A DNA stretch of 64,000 nt, taken from contig CM066988.1 in the NCBI GenBank assembly GCA_033977485.1, forward strand, positions 3,231,501 through 3,295,500. Direction: 5' to 3'. A program made the position numbers and the translations under genes. This document shows, one piece after another, positions 52,833 to 64,000 of the stretch. Positions within the stretch are counted from its first letter, which is position 1. Each line of letters opens with the position of its first letter. A model generated the notes under the pieces. It worked only from the letters and a program-made list of their open reading frames with translations. It searched no databases and was not told the DNA's origin. This stretch comes from Hydrangea macrophylla (lineage: Eukaryota > Streptophyta > Magnoliopsida > Cornales > Hydrangeaceae).

Positions 52833-55493
52833 CACCCCCAAACCTACATTTTGCTAGTCCTCGAGCAAAAAGAACAGAAAAATAAAACTACTAATAAAAA
52901 TAAAATTCCTGCTCCATTTTCGTATGGATCGCAATTGCACTTAGAATATGCAACAAGCCTTTTAAACCTCTAGGTGTCCCTAGTCGGACAAGTGAAGTCT
53001 CGTGAGGGTTCTTGTCAACAAGACATCCACAACCATCTTTATTTCATTCTAAATTTAAAAAGTTTTATTAAAAACAAAAAAACATACCATTCAATACTCC
53101 TTATCATAAAACAATAATTTGAAATAGAATAACGAACATGAAGAAACAGAATCAAACGTCTACCTACATCATAAAAAACTACCCCAAGCACATGCATCAT
53201 ATAAATCAATAAAGTTTCTCATAAAATCGCACTTGTGTGATGTGGTAGTCAAATAAACACGCGCATGTCATGAACTTGGAATATAACTCGGATAATCATC
53301 CAACTATGCTTCGACTACGAATCTCACAATATTAATTACACTCTCAAATGAAATACTCATAAACAAGTCTAATTTCTCTAGTATATATGAGCAAAGGAAC
53401 TATGTTTTCAAAACAAGAAACGCTCACTTATGACTCAAAAAAGACGCAAGACACGAAAGAACAGTAGTCTCATAGATAGGATGCCAATAGTCAAGAAAAA
53501 TTAATCGTTACCATGTTTTAATCCCCCTCCCACTGTTTACATATCCAAACCATGTTGTCTAGGATCAAATAGGACTTTTCAAAGGTTGTAACGTGGCTCA
53601 TGCAATAAAAAAGGATAGAAAGGATTCATCAGGTAGTTTTAGAATGGCATTGTAAGGCATATTCCATTTCTTTCATTCATTTCTTCGACCAACTTTCATC
53701 TTTTAATTCTCTTCTTTCATTTTTCTTTTTATTTCTTTCCTCTTCTTTTCTTTATTTTCTTCTTTCAACCTTTTTCTTTCTTTTCCTTTTCGTTGCTTTT
53801 GAAATAAATATTCACTGAATACCAAGGCAACTACCCATACATCATCTTGTTTTCTTCTTCTTACACATTGCCTTATCATCACTAAAAGTTGATCAATCTT
53901 TTAATGATAAACTCCAAGTTGGCCAAGTTGGAGCATAAAAAAGATCATGGTGGTTAAAGAAAAATGGCATTTTAAAGGCTCAAAGGGGCGAACTAAGGAG
54001 ATTTTATCATTTATCTGATAGGTCAAAGGTCAAAAGGGTGGAAAACAAAGAAGGCCTAAAATCATGTCCTAAGGAGATACGGTTCTTCAATGTTTACAAC
54101 AGAAGATTATTTAGCATGGTAACAAATATTTTAACTTGACTATCAACCAAAACAAGAATAATGAGACTAAACAATGAGTAGATACGCTATTTTAAATGAA
54201 ATTCGACAAACACAATGTGTATTTATAATCCTCTATAAAGAAAAGATAGGCTCAAAAGCTCACTGAGTTTAGTCTCCACACTATGTGTTATCTAGAAATC
54301 CGAATCATATTATAGTTCACATCAAACATGTATTCAAGAGACTATGTGCAGTGCACAGGTTTGTGTGCAAATTTATGATATAAAACTACGATTTGAACGA
54401 TACATATCCTAAGACATCGCATCATGACTTCAGCAAATATTTAACCACATCTTCTCACGTTTACCATTCTATAACAATCCAAGTTACATAACAAGAAGTA
54501 TCGACTCGAGATTGCAAAAACGTAGGTAACATCGTTTATTTAAGCATAAGCATCGAATTTGTTTTCGAAAATTTGGTGCATAAAATGTGCATATGAGTGC
54601 ATACCCCCAAACCTAAATCTTTCATTGTCCCCAATGAAACAATAAAATGAAATAAATGAGAGACGTAAGGAAGGAATGATATTACCTCGATCTCAGCAAT
54701 CACAAACCAGGTAAATGAATATGAATATGGCGATAAAGTTCAATTGCTCCAAATGGAAACACTAATTCACCTGTCAACACTTACAAAAACAAAAAACAAA
54801 AAATATGCAAATGATACTAGCTAATGTAAAACTAAATACGCAATGCAAAAGATCAAACACAAAAAGAAAAACAAAAAAAAACTTAATATAATCAAAAAGA
54901 AACAAAACAAACAAAAAGAAACGAAATAAACAAAAGTAACAAACAAAGAAATACTCAAACTAAAAGGGGCCTAAAAGAGTAAACAGAAAGGAGAAAACAC
55001 ATACGTAAGGGTTGGGAGTGAGAAGAAAAGAACAAAAGATAAAAAACACAAACATACCCCTTCGCGCGAGCGACCTTTGAGCGTGCGAGTCCCTCTGCGA
55101 TGTAGATCTGAGGTTTGTTTTAAGGTTGATAAAAAATATTTTCTAAGTCAATAGATCGCGCGAGCGGGCTGCTCGGGCAATAGGCCATCTTGTGCGCGAT
55201 TTGTGGCGCAACATGAATCTGAGTCTATATAAAAAAAATTAAAATTTTTTTCCTATGGTAAAATCTTGTGCGAGCGGGACGCGCCAGCGACATGTCCTCT
55301 TTCTCTTTTCTCTTCCTTTCAATGTAAATAATTTGAAAATAAATTGACCCCGACCCCCAAACCTGACTAGAATGACCAAAACTGACTCAAAATGACCCAA
55401 AAAGTGTACACAAACGAGAAAACAAAATGATGAAATTGCCTCCCAAGAAGCGCTATCTTTTATGTCTTCATCTAGACCATTCTAGCTCAAGAC
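52833..55493 (-). other. Athila-B non-coding region in place of pol
   Basis: 2661 bp, the counterpart of 38503-41169 in Athila-A. CpG-rich phrases (gcgcgagcg, 55060-55290), the strand-biased pyrimidine block (about 53690-53800) and the 3' purine tract occur in the matching order. Confidence 0.75.
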
Positions 55494-56453
55494 TCATGGA
55501 GGCTGAAACACAGTATTTGTACCCTTAAAGACACTAGGGAGACTCCGATAGAAAGCAGAAATAATGTCATTATTTGTTAACTCGATCGACGGTTCTCCCT
55601 GATTATGTTCAAATCGAGTTTTCACCTTTTGAGTAAATTCAGCATTAGGGTCTGGGTTATTAGGATTTTCCTGTTCATTGTGCATTATCTCCTTCCCTTT
55701 ATTCATGTTTATTATGTTATTGGGTCCATTAGCTTGTCTAACTGCACTCTCCACCACACATGGGTAATCTTTGTTATTGGGAGGTTGGTCAATAGCGTTA
55801 AAAATATTTAATTTTAGGTTCATGTTCCCAAATGACACTTTCATTACCCCTGTTTGACAGTTGACACAAGCGTTGGCTGTGGCTAAGAATGGACAACCAA
55901 GAATGATGGGAGTGTGTTTCCTAGCATCTAGCACAGGTTCGGTGTCAAGAACCATGAAATCGATGGGATAATAACATTTATCAACTTTTACCAAGACGTC
56001 CTCGACGATTCCTCTAGGGATTTTAATAGAACGATCCGCTAATTATATGGTAGCAGCCGTGGGTTTAAGTTCACCCAATCTTAGTTGTTTGTAAACCTAG
56101 TAAGGTAGGAGATTCACACTCGCTCCTAAGTCAAGGAGAGCTCGATGGATTATAGTGTCACCTATGATACATGAAATCGTTGGTGTTCTGGGATCCTTAT
56201 ATTTTGGAGGAGCGTGTCGGAAAATTGAACTTACTTTTTCCGTGAAGAAGACCTTTTTTGGAGTATGACTGCGCAATTTGCGCTTTTGAGTGCATAGGTC
56301 TTTAAGACATTTAGCATATATGGGAAATTGTTTAATAGCATTGAGGAATGGAATATTTATTTCCGCTTGTTTAAACACCTTGAGTATATCTTCAGTTGTC
56401 AACCCTTTCTTTGAAAAATGTGACGGTTCCTCAATGTTCAGTAGGAACGGCAT
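55494..56453 (-). pseudogene. Athila-B protease, broken
   Basis: Segment 56453-56097 ends ALLDLGASVNLLPY at a stop codon inside the active-site region. The rest (55994-55494) reads CYYPIDFMVLDTEPVLDARK and PIILGCPFLATANA, ending ...TVFQPP. Closely similar to the Athila-A protease. Confidence 0.88.
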
Positions 56454-56481
56454 TTTTGGAATATAATTAGTCAGGACCGGT

Positions 56482-58092
56482 TCATTTTTTTTTCTTAATT
56501 CGGCTTATGTCCTCACCCTTCTCTTGATTTAAATTAATGTACCCATCTTGTAAATTGTCTCTCGGAATCTCTATAACTTTTTCCTCACGCGTAGTCATCC
56601 TAGTCGAGACGGCGTTTACTTGATCACTCATACCCTCAATCTCATATTGTATTTTGAATAGTCTGACTAGGCAACTTACCCTCGTTTGGATGACTAACCG
56701 CATTATCTAGTTATCCTATTTGGGACTCAAGCATCACAATGGATTGTGTGTGAGAGTGAACTATTTGTGCTTGTGCTTGCACTTGCATTTCGATAGTCTT
56801 AAGGGATGCCAACACCTTTGCCTCAAAAGCGTTATCCCTTTGAGGGTTAGGATTATGAAGGGGGGGTGTTGGTATTGACTTTGTTGAAATTGGGGTTGAT
56901 AAGCATTAAGAAAATTAGTTGTCATAGGACTATATCTATTTCGTGGGAATTATTGAATAGAGTGTATATGTTGTTCCACGAATTCTGGAAATTGAGCCAC
57001 AGATGGGCATGCAAGTGAAGAATGCGAAGAATCAGAACATATTTGGCAAATTTCATTAGAGGATGAGCCCGACGTTTGGTTCATTGTCATAAATCGGTCA
57101 AGTTTTTTAGATAGTTCTTGTATTTCGATTGAATGACTTAACTTGAAACACTCCTCTCGCTTGGGTTTAGGTGGAAGACACCCCTCAGGACAGACGACCA
57201 CGGCTTGATGCATCAAATTCTCTCTTAACATTTCAAAAAAATTTCATGTCTCGTCGGTGCTTTTGTATAGGAAGGTACCCGCACAAATGACATCAACGAT
57301 ACTACGAAGTGAGGGAACAAGTCCCTCGTAGAAGATCTGCACCAATTGCTACTTGGGAATTTCATAATGTGGGCAAGAGCACAATAATTCTTTAAATTCA
57401 TAGAGCGTTTCCCCATCTTGCATCACAAAGTTCATTATAGATTTTCTTATTTGATTAGTTCTTGGGATGGAGAAAAACTTTTGTAAAAATGCGGTATGTA
57501 ATGCTTCCCATGTTTTAATAGGGTTTAGCTCTAGAGATTGGAGCCAATACTTAGCTTTATCCTTTAAGGAGAATGGAAAGAGACGCAATTTTAATTCATT
57601 ATCAGTTAGATTTTGGATTTTCAATGTAGAGCATATGTCTTGGAACTTTTCTAAGTGATGATAAGGATCTTCTTTAATACGGCCATGGAATGAAGGGAGT
57701 AGCACGATGGTAGATTACTTTATCTCAAAGTGAGATGACATCACCTCCGGTAATTCGATTCCTGCTTGTGGCGTATAGGCCATAGGAATGAAATAATCTT
57801 TAAGCGGATGACGCGGAGGTACATCAGGGTTATTTCCATTGTTCCTGTTGTTTCCGTTGTTTCCAAGGTCGGCCATTGGAATAGGTTGGATGTTAATAGT
57901 CTGAGTTTTTCTTAAACATTTAAGTGTGCTTTGAATTTCGGCCTGAAATAACAATGATAGTTTCGGAGTTGATTCGTTGTCTGGCAACCGAGCTCTATAA
58001 GCTTAGGTTGATGACCTAAGGACTCTTAGGGTACGTTCAAGTTCAGGGTCAAAATAATGTAGTTTGGGTTTACTTGAAAGCGTACCAAACAT
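56482..58092 (-). pseudogene. Athila-B Gag, broken
   Basis: ATG at 58092 in the same context as Athila-A (atgtttggtacg), stop after about 30 codons. Then PDNESTPKLSLLFQAEIQST, SFHGRIKEDPYHHLEKFQDI, FVMQDGETLYEFKELLCSCP and SNEICQICSDSSHSSLAC in three frames. Deletions and stops make it non-functional. Confidence 0.88.
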
Positions 58093-58395
58093 AAACTAAA
58101 AAAAAATGACACTGAGATATAGACTGACTCAGACAAATACGAAAGAACACCACACAAATAAGACAACAAGCACACAACTACTATGATGCATGAAAGTTAT
58201 CCCGTAATGCAGTGATTCACGTCAAAGGCCAGTACCCCGGGTTTCCTAGCTAATATACGTGTAAATCACCCCTAAACTAATGCAAATAGTGTGTCTCAGC
58301 GCCCTGACTGACAGTGGTTTGAAGCGAATTTTAAAGGTAGCGATTTACTTAAATTTTTGCTTTAATTAAAAATTAAAGGTAGTAATTTGCAATCC

Positions 58396-58413
58396 CCGGC
58401 AACGGCGCCAAAA
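58396..58413 (-). promoter_or_regulatory. Athila-B primer binding site
   Basis: TGGCGCCGTTGCCGGGGA on the minus strand, two bases from the 5' LTR. Confidence 0.95.
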
Positions 58414-58415
58414 AT

Positions 58416-59741
58416 TGATCTTGTCAAAACCAAGATATAAAAGTATGCTTTACTTTCTAAGGATTTATAGTATGGAAGTAAAGGTCGAACCTACGGAGAT
58501 TGAAATTCTAAAACACTTTAATTCCAAAACCCTAAATCTAGTTAATTATGAAAAACGGAAGTTGGTTGATTTTATTAAACTAAGAGAGAAATAAAAGTAA
58601 ATATAATCTATGAAAGCTATTAAAAAGTGTTTTAAACAATATGCGTAGTGAACCTAGGATTGTAAATCCACCACTAGCTTTATAACAAGGGTATTTATGC
58701 ATTCGATTAGCTTATTACATTGGATGATAATGGGGAATTGTCGCTACAAGCCCAATTCCTCCGCCAAGAAGATAACTACGATTCAAGCATCAACATAATT
58801 CATCTTCGGTTGGCACGGAGTAACTCACACTAAACTAGGGTTGCGCACACTCCGTCTTCCCTAGCCATGATCTATTTGACTACTTGATATTACAATTCAA
58901 TTAAGCACCATTACATGTAAATAATCCATACATGCACAACACACATAGATCATTGAGCACATCACATTCAAAATAGATCTACGACAAGAATAAACTTTGA
59001 AAGTAACGATTTAATCAATAAAAGTTTGATTTTATTATAAAAAATCTTCTGAACATGTAATCATCAACCATATATAATAAATCTAAAAGAAAAACATAAA
59101 TAACACCCTATTACTTGGCTAGGGTTTGATTGAAATCCTAGATCTAGGTCTAGTTGGCCATAGAAGCAGAGCACGACAAGATGTTGATGGAGGAGGCCAT
59201 GTGAATACTTGGTCTTCGTCTTCTTCTCCTTGCTTTTCCCTCTTCAATGGCTAAAGTTTTTTGTTGTCAAAGGATGTGTATAATATTGTGTAACAATGTG
59301 TGGCCCTCCAACTTCTTTAGAATGAGCTTTGTATAGTTGTAGAGGGATTAGGAGAGCTTTTGTAAACCTACTTCGACTGAAGCTGCTGTAATTCACTTTT
59401 TGGACGTAATTAGGCAATTCCGTTCGCATAGAGCTCTTTAGCACTTAAAAATACGCATTTTAACTTTTTTTTGCACAGGTCGCGTGAGCGCATTTTTGGG
59501 AAGTCACGCGAGTAGGCCGCATAAGCAAGGTTCCAGATTATCGCGCGAGCGGCCGCTCACGCAAGGTGGCTTTTTTTGCTTCTTTTCTTGTGTTTTGACA
59601 CCCTATTTAGCTTGGAATTGCTGCTTTCTTCTATATCCTACTAGAAAATGGAAAATGAAGTAAAAATACACAAAAATAGTATAAAAAGTGGTAACAAATG
59701 TGAATTAAGGCGTGTAATTAGTACTTGTGCACCCCCGATCA
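58416..59741 (-). repeat. Athila-B 5' LTR
   Basis: Plus-strand ends tgatcttgtcaaaacc and cacccccgatca. Includes a cgcgcgagcggccgctc phrase near 59540. Confidence 0.9.
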
Positions 59742-60809
59742 TGCCCCACCTTTCTTACCTTGGTGGACAATAAAAGAACCTTCGCAGTTGACCGACCATT
59801 TACAATACCAGCTTTCCAAACCAAATCCTCCATTCAAAAGGATTTTTTTACCTTTTTATTGTATGCTCTGGTAGCCCAAAGCTTCTGTACTCTTAACGAA
59901 TCTAAGGTCATTAGTCTCATCTCATCAAGTCCTTCCAACTCAACTATCATGACCTTAGTGTATTCAGCGGGCTCAAGTTGATTTTGCAAAGCTCTTCTGG
60001 TTGATTGAACTGTGACCTCCATAGGTAATATGGCATTGTGCCTATAAGTAAGCAAAAATGGTCTAACCCCAGTACTAGATCTCTTGGATGTCCGATAAGC
60101 CCAAAGTGCTTCGGACAGTAATTCGTTCCACTCCTTAGGATTCTTTTTCACCATTTTTTAATAATTCTTTTTAGGATCTTGTTAGTTGACTCGGCTTGCC
60201 TGTTTGTCTGAGCATAACACGGAGTTGAATTCAGGATGATGATCCCTCTTCTATTTGCAAAGGCCATAGTCTCCATCCCTATGAACATTGATCCTTGATT
60301 GGCCGTTATGGTTTTTGGAAGGCCAAACTGGTGTATTATGTGTTCTTTTATGAATTTAATTATGGTGGCCTGAGTTGCTACCCTACATGGTATGGCTTTG
60401 CCCACTTTGTGAAATAATCTATAGCTACTATTATAAAGCAATGTTGGCCCGATGAAGGTGGAAATACTTTACCAATTAGGTTCATCGTCCATTCTCTAAA
60501 TGGCCATGGCTTTATCACCAGTTGAAGTTCTTTGGTCGGCACTCGCTGAATCGGGCCATGATTCTGGCAAGCCTAATATCCTTTAGCATAACTAATACAA
60601 TCTATCATCATTCCTGGCCAATTTTAGTTGTATCTCCTTGAAAGCCATTTCATCTTGGTTCTGGCTTGATGGGCCCCACAATTTCCTTTATAGACTTTAG
60701 CCATTACCTGCATAGCTTGTTTCTTTCCTAGGCATTTAAGGATCTTATCATCCCCGATACACTTCTTGAACAACTCATCAGCTAGTACCACAAATCGGAT
60801 TATAAACAA
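59742..60809 (-). pseudogene. Tat-B integrase, main part
   Basis: Minus strand, in order: KVYKGNCGAHQARTKMKWLS (zinc region, about 60700). The core follows with FGLPKTITANQGSMFIG (the usual D of 'D.G..F' replaced in NQGS) and TPCYAQTNRQAESTNKILKR. Next come EWNELLSEALWAYRTSKRSS, LEPAEYTKVMIVELEGLDEM and, near 59760, GSFIVHQGKKGGA, where Athila-B interrupts the frame. Several frame changes, so inactive. Confidence 0.85.
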
Positions 60810-60925
60810 CCTTATCTTTCAGTCCACTCTAACATTTGGGTGCGTTAAGTATTCAATAATAGGAATTCTCCAATCATCTTCTTCCATTAAGACCGAATTT
60901 GTTCCAGTATATCCCCTTTTCGCCA

Positions 60926-61213
60926 CTAATGGCAGTGATCGAACTTGTATTTTGTTGTCTGATTCTCCCAGCCCTTTTGGAAAGATAAGGCCAATCCTAC
61001 CTTAGCTACCCTATAGGCCTCAACATTGGTTGATTTGTGTATGTAGCTTATACTCACATCATCAAAGGAGTCCATTAGTTGAGTGGCGACTGAGTGAAAT
61101 AGGCATAGTTCACAGCTTTTTATCTGGAACTCACCAAATATTTGTCTAATGACTAAGCCTGAATCTCCTTTTATGAGTACAGACGATGCCCCTATTTCGA
61201 TGAGTATCTCCAT
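60926..61213 (-). pseudogene. Tat-B second RNase H remnant
   Basis: IGASSVLIKGDSGLVIRQIF, GEFQIKSCELCLFHSVATQL and DSFDDVSISYIHKSTNVEAY, the C-terminal half of the extra RNase H of Tat elements. Its N-terminal half and the end of the first RNase H are missing at about 61200-61215, an internal deletion. Confidence 0.78.
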
Positions 61214-62322
61214 TCCTTAACTTTTGTGAAGAAAAATATAATGCTAGGCACAACTTCTCAATCAACGCATACCGCTGCTCGATTGGAGTTAGAACTCTAC
61301 TCGGGTAATAAATGACATGCTCTCTACCTTGCTCATTGTCTTGAGCTAACATACTTCCTATAGAGCAGTCAGAGGCCGATATATACAACTTTAAATTTCT
61401 ATCCTTCTTATGTGGCATCAAGACTGGAGGCGTAGACAAGTGTTGCTTTATTACCTCGAATGCTTGTTCATGGCTATCTTTCCACTTAAACTCATCATCG
61501 GTCTTGATTTTGAGTAGTGGGGTCCATACATAAGTCTTCCCTGCACAATTAGAAATAAACCTTCTCATGAAGTTTATTTGCATGAGAAGCCTCTGTAATT
61601 CCTTCTTCTTAACTGGTGGCTTTCCTATTTGGATAGCCTGAGCCTTGTTCTTGTCAATTTCTATACCTCTCTGATGCACCAGAAACCCTAGGAAATTTCC
61701 TACCTTCATGCCAATGCACATTTAAGTGGATTCATTTTCAATTTGGGAGCCAACATTCTTTCGAATGCCCTCTCTAAATCTCCCAAGTGCCCAACATTGC
61801 CACTGGATTTTACCACCACATCATCAATTTATACTTCTATAAATTGTCCAATCATATCATGGAATATTGAATTCATTACCCATTGATAAGTGGCTCCTAC
61901 GTTCTTTAGCTCGAATGGCATCATGACCCGCTCAAAGGTCCCAATTGCACCCGAACACTAGAAAGCTGTCTTTGGAATATCTTCATCGGCAATGTAGATT
62001 TATTTATAACGCGAATGCGCGTCCATAAAAGAAAAATCTTATGTTTTGCGACCGAATCTACCAATTAATCGTCCATTGGCATTGGGTACTCATCCTTTAG
62101 GGTAGCCAAGTTCAGATTTATGAAATCAATGCAGACCCGAAGCTTTCTATTCTTCTTTACCACTAGAACTACCCATTCCACATATCTTGTAGTCCAAATG
62201 AAACTAGCCCCTGAAAGTCTTTCTATTTCTTCTTTTACCTTCAAAGTGACTTCAGGTGACATACGCCTAGGTAGTTGTTTGAACGGTTTGAACCCCGACT
62301 CGATTGCCAATTGGTGCTCCAC
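61146..62322 (-). pseudogene. Tat-B reverse transcriptase and RNase H
   Basis: PEVTLKVKEEIERLSGASFI, WVVLVVKKNRKLRVCIDFIN (62322-62065), then a broken middle where the catalytic motif reads stop-I-D-D-VVVKS (about 61835), the tyrosine codon having become TAA. From 61721: GNFLGFLVHQRGIEIDKNKA, LYISASDCSIGSMLAQDNEQ, RVLTPIEQRYALIEKLCLAL. Inactive. Confidence 0.85.
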
Positions 62323-62499
62323 CAGCTCTCTGGACAGCCTTGGGATCTCGTCATAATCCTAGGCGAAACAATCTTTATACTTCCTTAAAAGGGCTATGAC
62401 TTTGGCTTCAAATTACAATTCAAGCACCTGACTCACATAAGTTGTCTTATGCTCACCCTCATCTCCCAAGTTAACTTCCAATAAGGATCTTGAACGTTG

Positions 62500-64000
62500 G
62501 CCTTCAAGTAATCTAGCTTTGCTATGTTTGTCTCCAATTCTTCTATTTATATTTCATCTTCTTTTGGAAGGTTCGCTTCATAAATATAATTGGCTAAATT
62601 CACCTCGCCATTGGTCAGGTCGATCTCTAACCTTGTTCGGCCAAAAATGCACACCATCTGGCCATGCTGGCCCATAGTGCCAGCTATCTCCGAATCTTAA
62701 TTGGCTATAGATTCATCGATGACATCTTGCTCATTGATCTCAATCGACCTAAATTCTTCACTTCGATTAAGATTGTGGTAATGTGACTTCTGGTTTGGGA
62801 CGTTCCCTTAACGAACGTTGCTGCATTTGGCCTGCCAAGTTTGCTACAACCCAGCAACTTGACTGGTCCGATATCATCTTTATATAAAATTGTATCGTTC
62901 ATTTATACACACGCCATAAATGGTTTTGTATCTGTCCCCACTAGTTCTACTTCATCTCCCTTCCAGAGATCAACAACTGGTGCAAGGTGGAAGAAATGCA
63001 ATAATTGGGGTGGATCCAATCTCAGCCTAACAAAGCATTATATGCGGCAGATGTTTCTTCGATGAAGAATGCTGTCTTGGCAGTCTTGCTCCCCACCGTT
63101 AATTCCAAAGGTAAAATACCCTTAGTTTTCGACGGTGTTCCCATGACGCTCTAGACATTCATCTCTGTTGAAATCAGCTTTGACTCAGACTTTTGTAGGA
63201 TTCTCAACATAATCTGAGGCATAATGTTGATGGTAGACCTCCCATCAATGAGAATCATTTTTACAGGGATCCCTTTGATGTGCAGCTCAATATACAACGG
63301 CTTGAGGTGTTGGGACATCTGATATGTAGGTCTTTCAAATACCACCTTAATCGGCTCTCCTGATTTCGATCCCTCTTCTATTTGCCACCCTTTTAGCCTT
63401 AGGATTGTTATCTTAGGTCGACCAGTCTACTGATCAGTGGCGTCCACATTTTTACTTGTTGATTGTACTATCTCCAATTTGATGGTTTCACCACCGTTCC
63501 AAAACATTTCTTTTATCATGGCCGACTCCTCCTTCTGGCCTTCTATTATATCCCCTTTCATGGCCGTTGGTTGGTCTAGCTTGGCCATGAAAGACACTAG
63601 TAACATGACCATCATGTTGGATGATAACCCCTTGGGGATAGGCCTAAATTGGATTGCCGAATCATCTGAGTCTAAGAAATCATCAGTCTCTTTATCCTTA
63701 TTGGGCTTACATTCCACCGGAGCCTTTTCTTTTCTGAGCTACTTCTTCAGGCGCTAGGTGACTTGTATCGCTCTTTGCTCGTGTTCTGCCAAACTCAAGC
63801 TCTTCTTCGATTGACGTCTATTCTGGAGAATCAGGTACATAGGGCTTAAAGAAAATTAGAGGATTATAAGCCTGATATTCCTAGTATTCTCATTCCCGTT
63901 CTGCCTGCCTCGCCCTTTGGAATCTCCTTTTCTGAGACTTGGTATATTTGGGCATTGCTTAGAACTTGGGGTGATCTTCTCAATGCCATCTCCCTTATTC
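62500..64000 (-). pseudogene. Tat-B gag C-terminus, protease and linker, running off the window
   Basis: Protease: FERPTYQMSQHLKPLYIELH and MILIDGRSTINIMPQIML (63345-63151), with the D-G-G/S-A loop changed to DGRS. Upstream, FRPIPKGLSSNMMVMLLVSF (about 63650) and an Arg/Gln-rich segment near 63900 resemble the end of Tat gag. Downstream to about 62500 are charged fragments (GCSKLGRPNAATFVKGTS) between protease and RT. Confidence 0.65.

Larger units (their letters stand above)
50931..59741 (-). mobile_element. Athila-B: second gag-protease-only Athila, inserted in Tat-B integrase
   Basis: LTRs at 58416-59741 (5', 1326 bp) and 50931-52832 (3', enlarged by a TRIM), exact 5 bp duplication tgccc (50926-50930 and 59742-59746). 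Primer site TGGCGCCGTTGCCGGGGA (58413-58396), purine tract ggtttgggggtg at the 3' LTR. Gag and protease are present but broken. Pol is absent with the same layout as Athila-A, but the LTRs are more diverged, so it is older. Confidence 0.93.
15957..64000 (-). mobile_element. Tat-B: degraded Tat-lineage Ty3/gypsy element, host of the nested insertions, 5' end outside the window
   Basis: Read on the minus strand, gag and protease remnants (64000-63151), RT-RNase H (62322-61146), a second RNase H (61213-60926) and integrase (60809-59742, resuming at 50930-50800) appear in Ty3/gypsy order. An oppositely oriented PMD gene (17827-20570 and 31700-32145), a purine tract and the 3' LTR follow. Continuity of reading frames across the Athila-B and giant-LTR insertions shows the pieces were one element. 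Removing the four insertions leaves roughly 9 kb in this window. The many stops mean it is long dead. Confidence 0.82.

Overview
The window is nuclear DNA of a flowering plant, probably a eudicot. The evidence is a split gene with GT-AG introns, plant-type Copia and Ty3/gypsy elements, TRIMs and MITEs. I cannot name the species. No bacterial-type gene, rRNA, tRNA or CRISPR array was seen.

Left part (1-12447, minus strand): one host gene fills this region. Ten exons can be placed to the base. They encode the plant form of TAM41 (MMP37), the mitochondrial CTP:phosphatidate cytidylyltransferase that makes CDP-diacylglycerol for cardiolipin. The start codon is at 12447 and 318 codons are visible. 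The last codons lie beyond position 1. Its introns are loaded with mobile DNA: PIF/Harbinger-like MITEs, a complete TRIM (3240-3578), a tandem TRIM remnant, a hAT-like element that carries a piece of gypsy integrase, and a young, apparently intact Copia element (4014-9257). The Copia ends 27 bp from the exon 6 splice donor and runs antisense to the gene.

Middle strip (12448-15956): the TAM41 5' flank, with four non-autonomous DNA transposons recognised by terminal inverted repeats and, in most cases, target duplications.

Right part (15957-64000): a nest of retrotransposons. The outer layer is a Tat-lineage Ty3/gypsy element on the minus strand ('Tat-B'). Its 3' LTR is at about 15957-16990 and its degraded gag-pol runs off the right edge. 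It has been opened by a hAT element (17131-17705), a gypsy element with LTRs of more than 4.2 kb (20571-31694, TSD aagaa), a second Tat element on the plus strand ('Tat-A', 32216-50751) and an Athila element on the minus strand (50931-59741, TSD tgccc). Tat-A itself holds a second Athila (33957-42649, TSD cctgc) and a hAT element (46261-47141, TSD ccactagc). The minus-strand Athila holds a TRIM (51948-52506, TSD atagg).

Biological points. Both Tat elements carry a plant-mobile-domain (PMD) gene on the strand opposite to gag-pol, between pol and the 3' LTR. Both Athila copies have only gag and protease, with the same 2.66 kb non-coding stretch where pol should be. The giant-LTR gypsy has only gag plus a small acidic ORF. 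Thus three of the four inserted or nested gypsy elements with clean target duplications lack polymerase and must have been moved in trans. The only element with a full intact coding region is the Copia.
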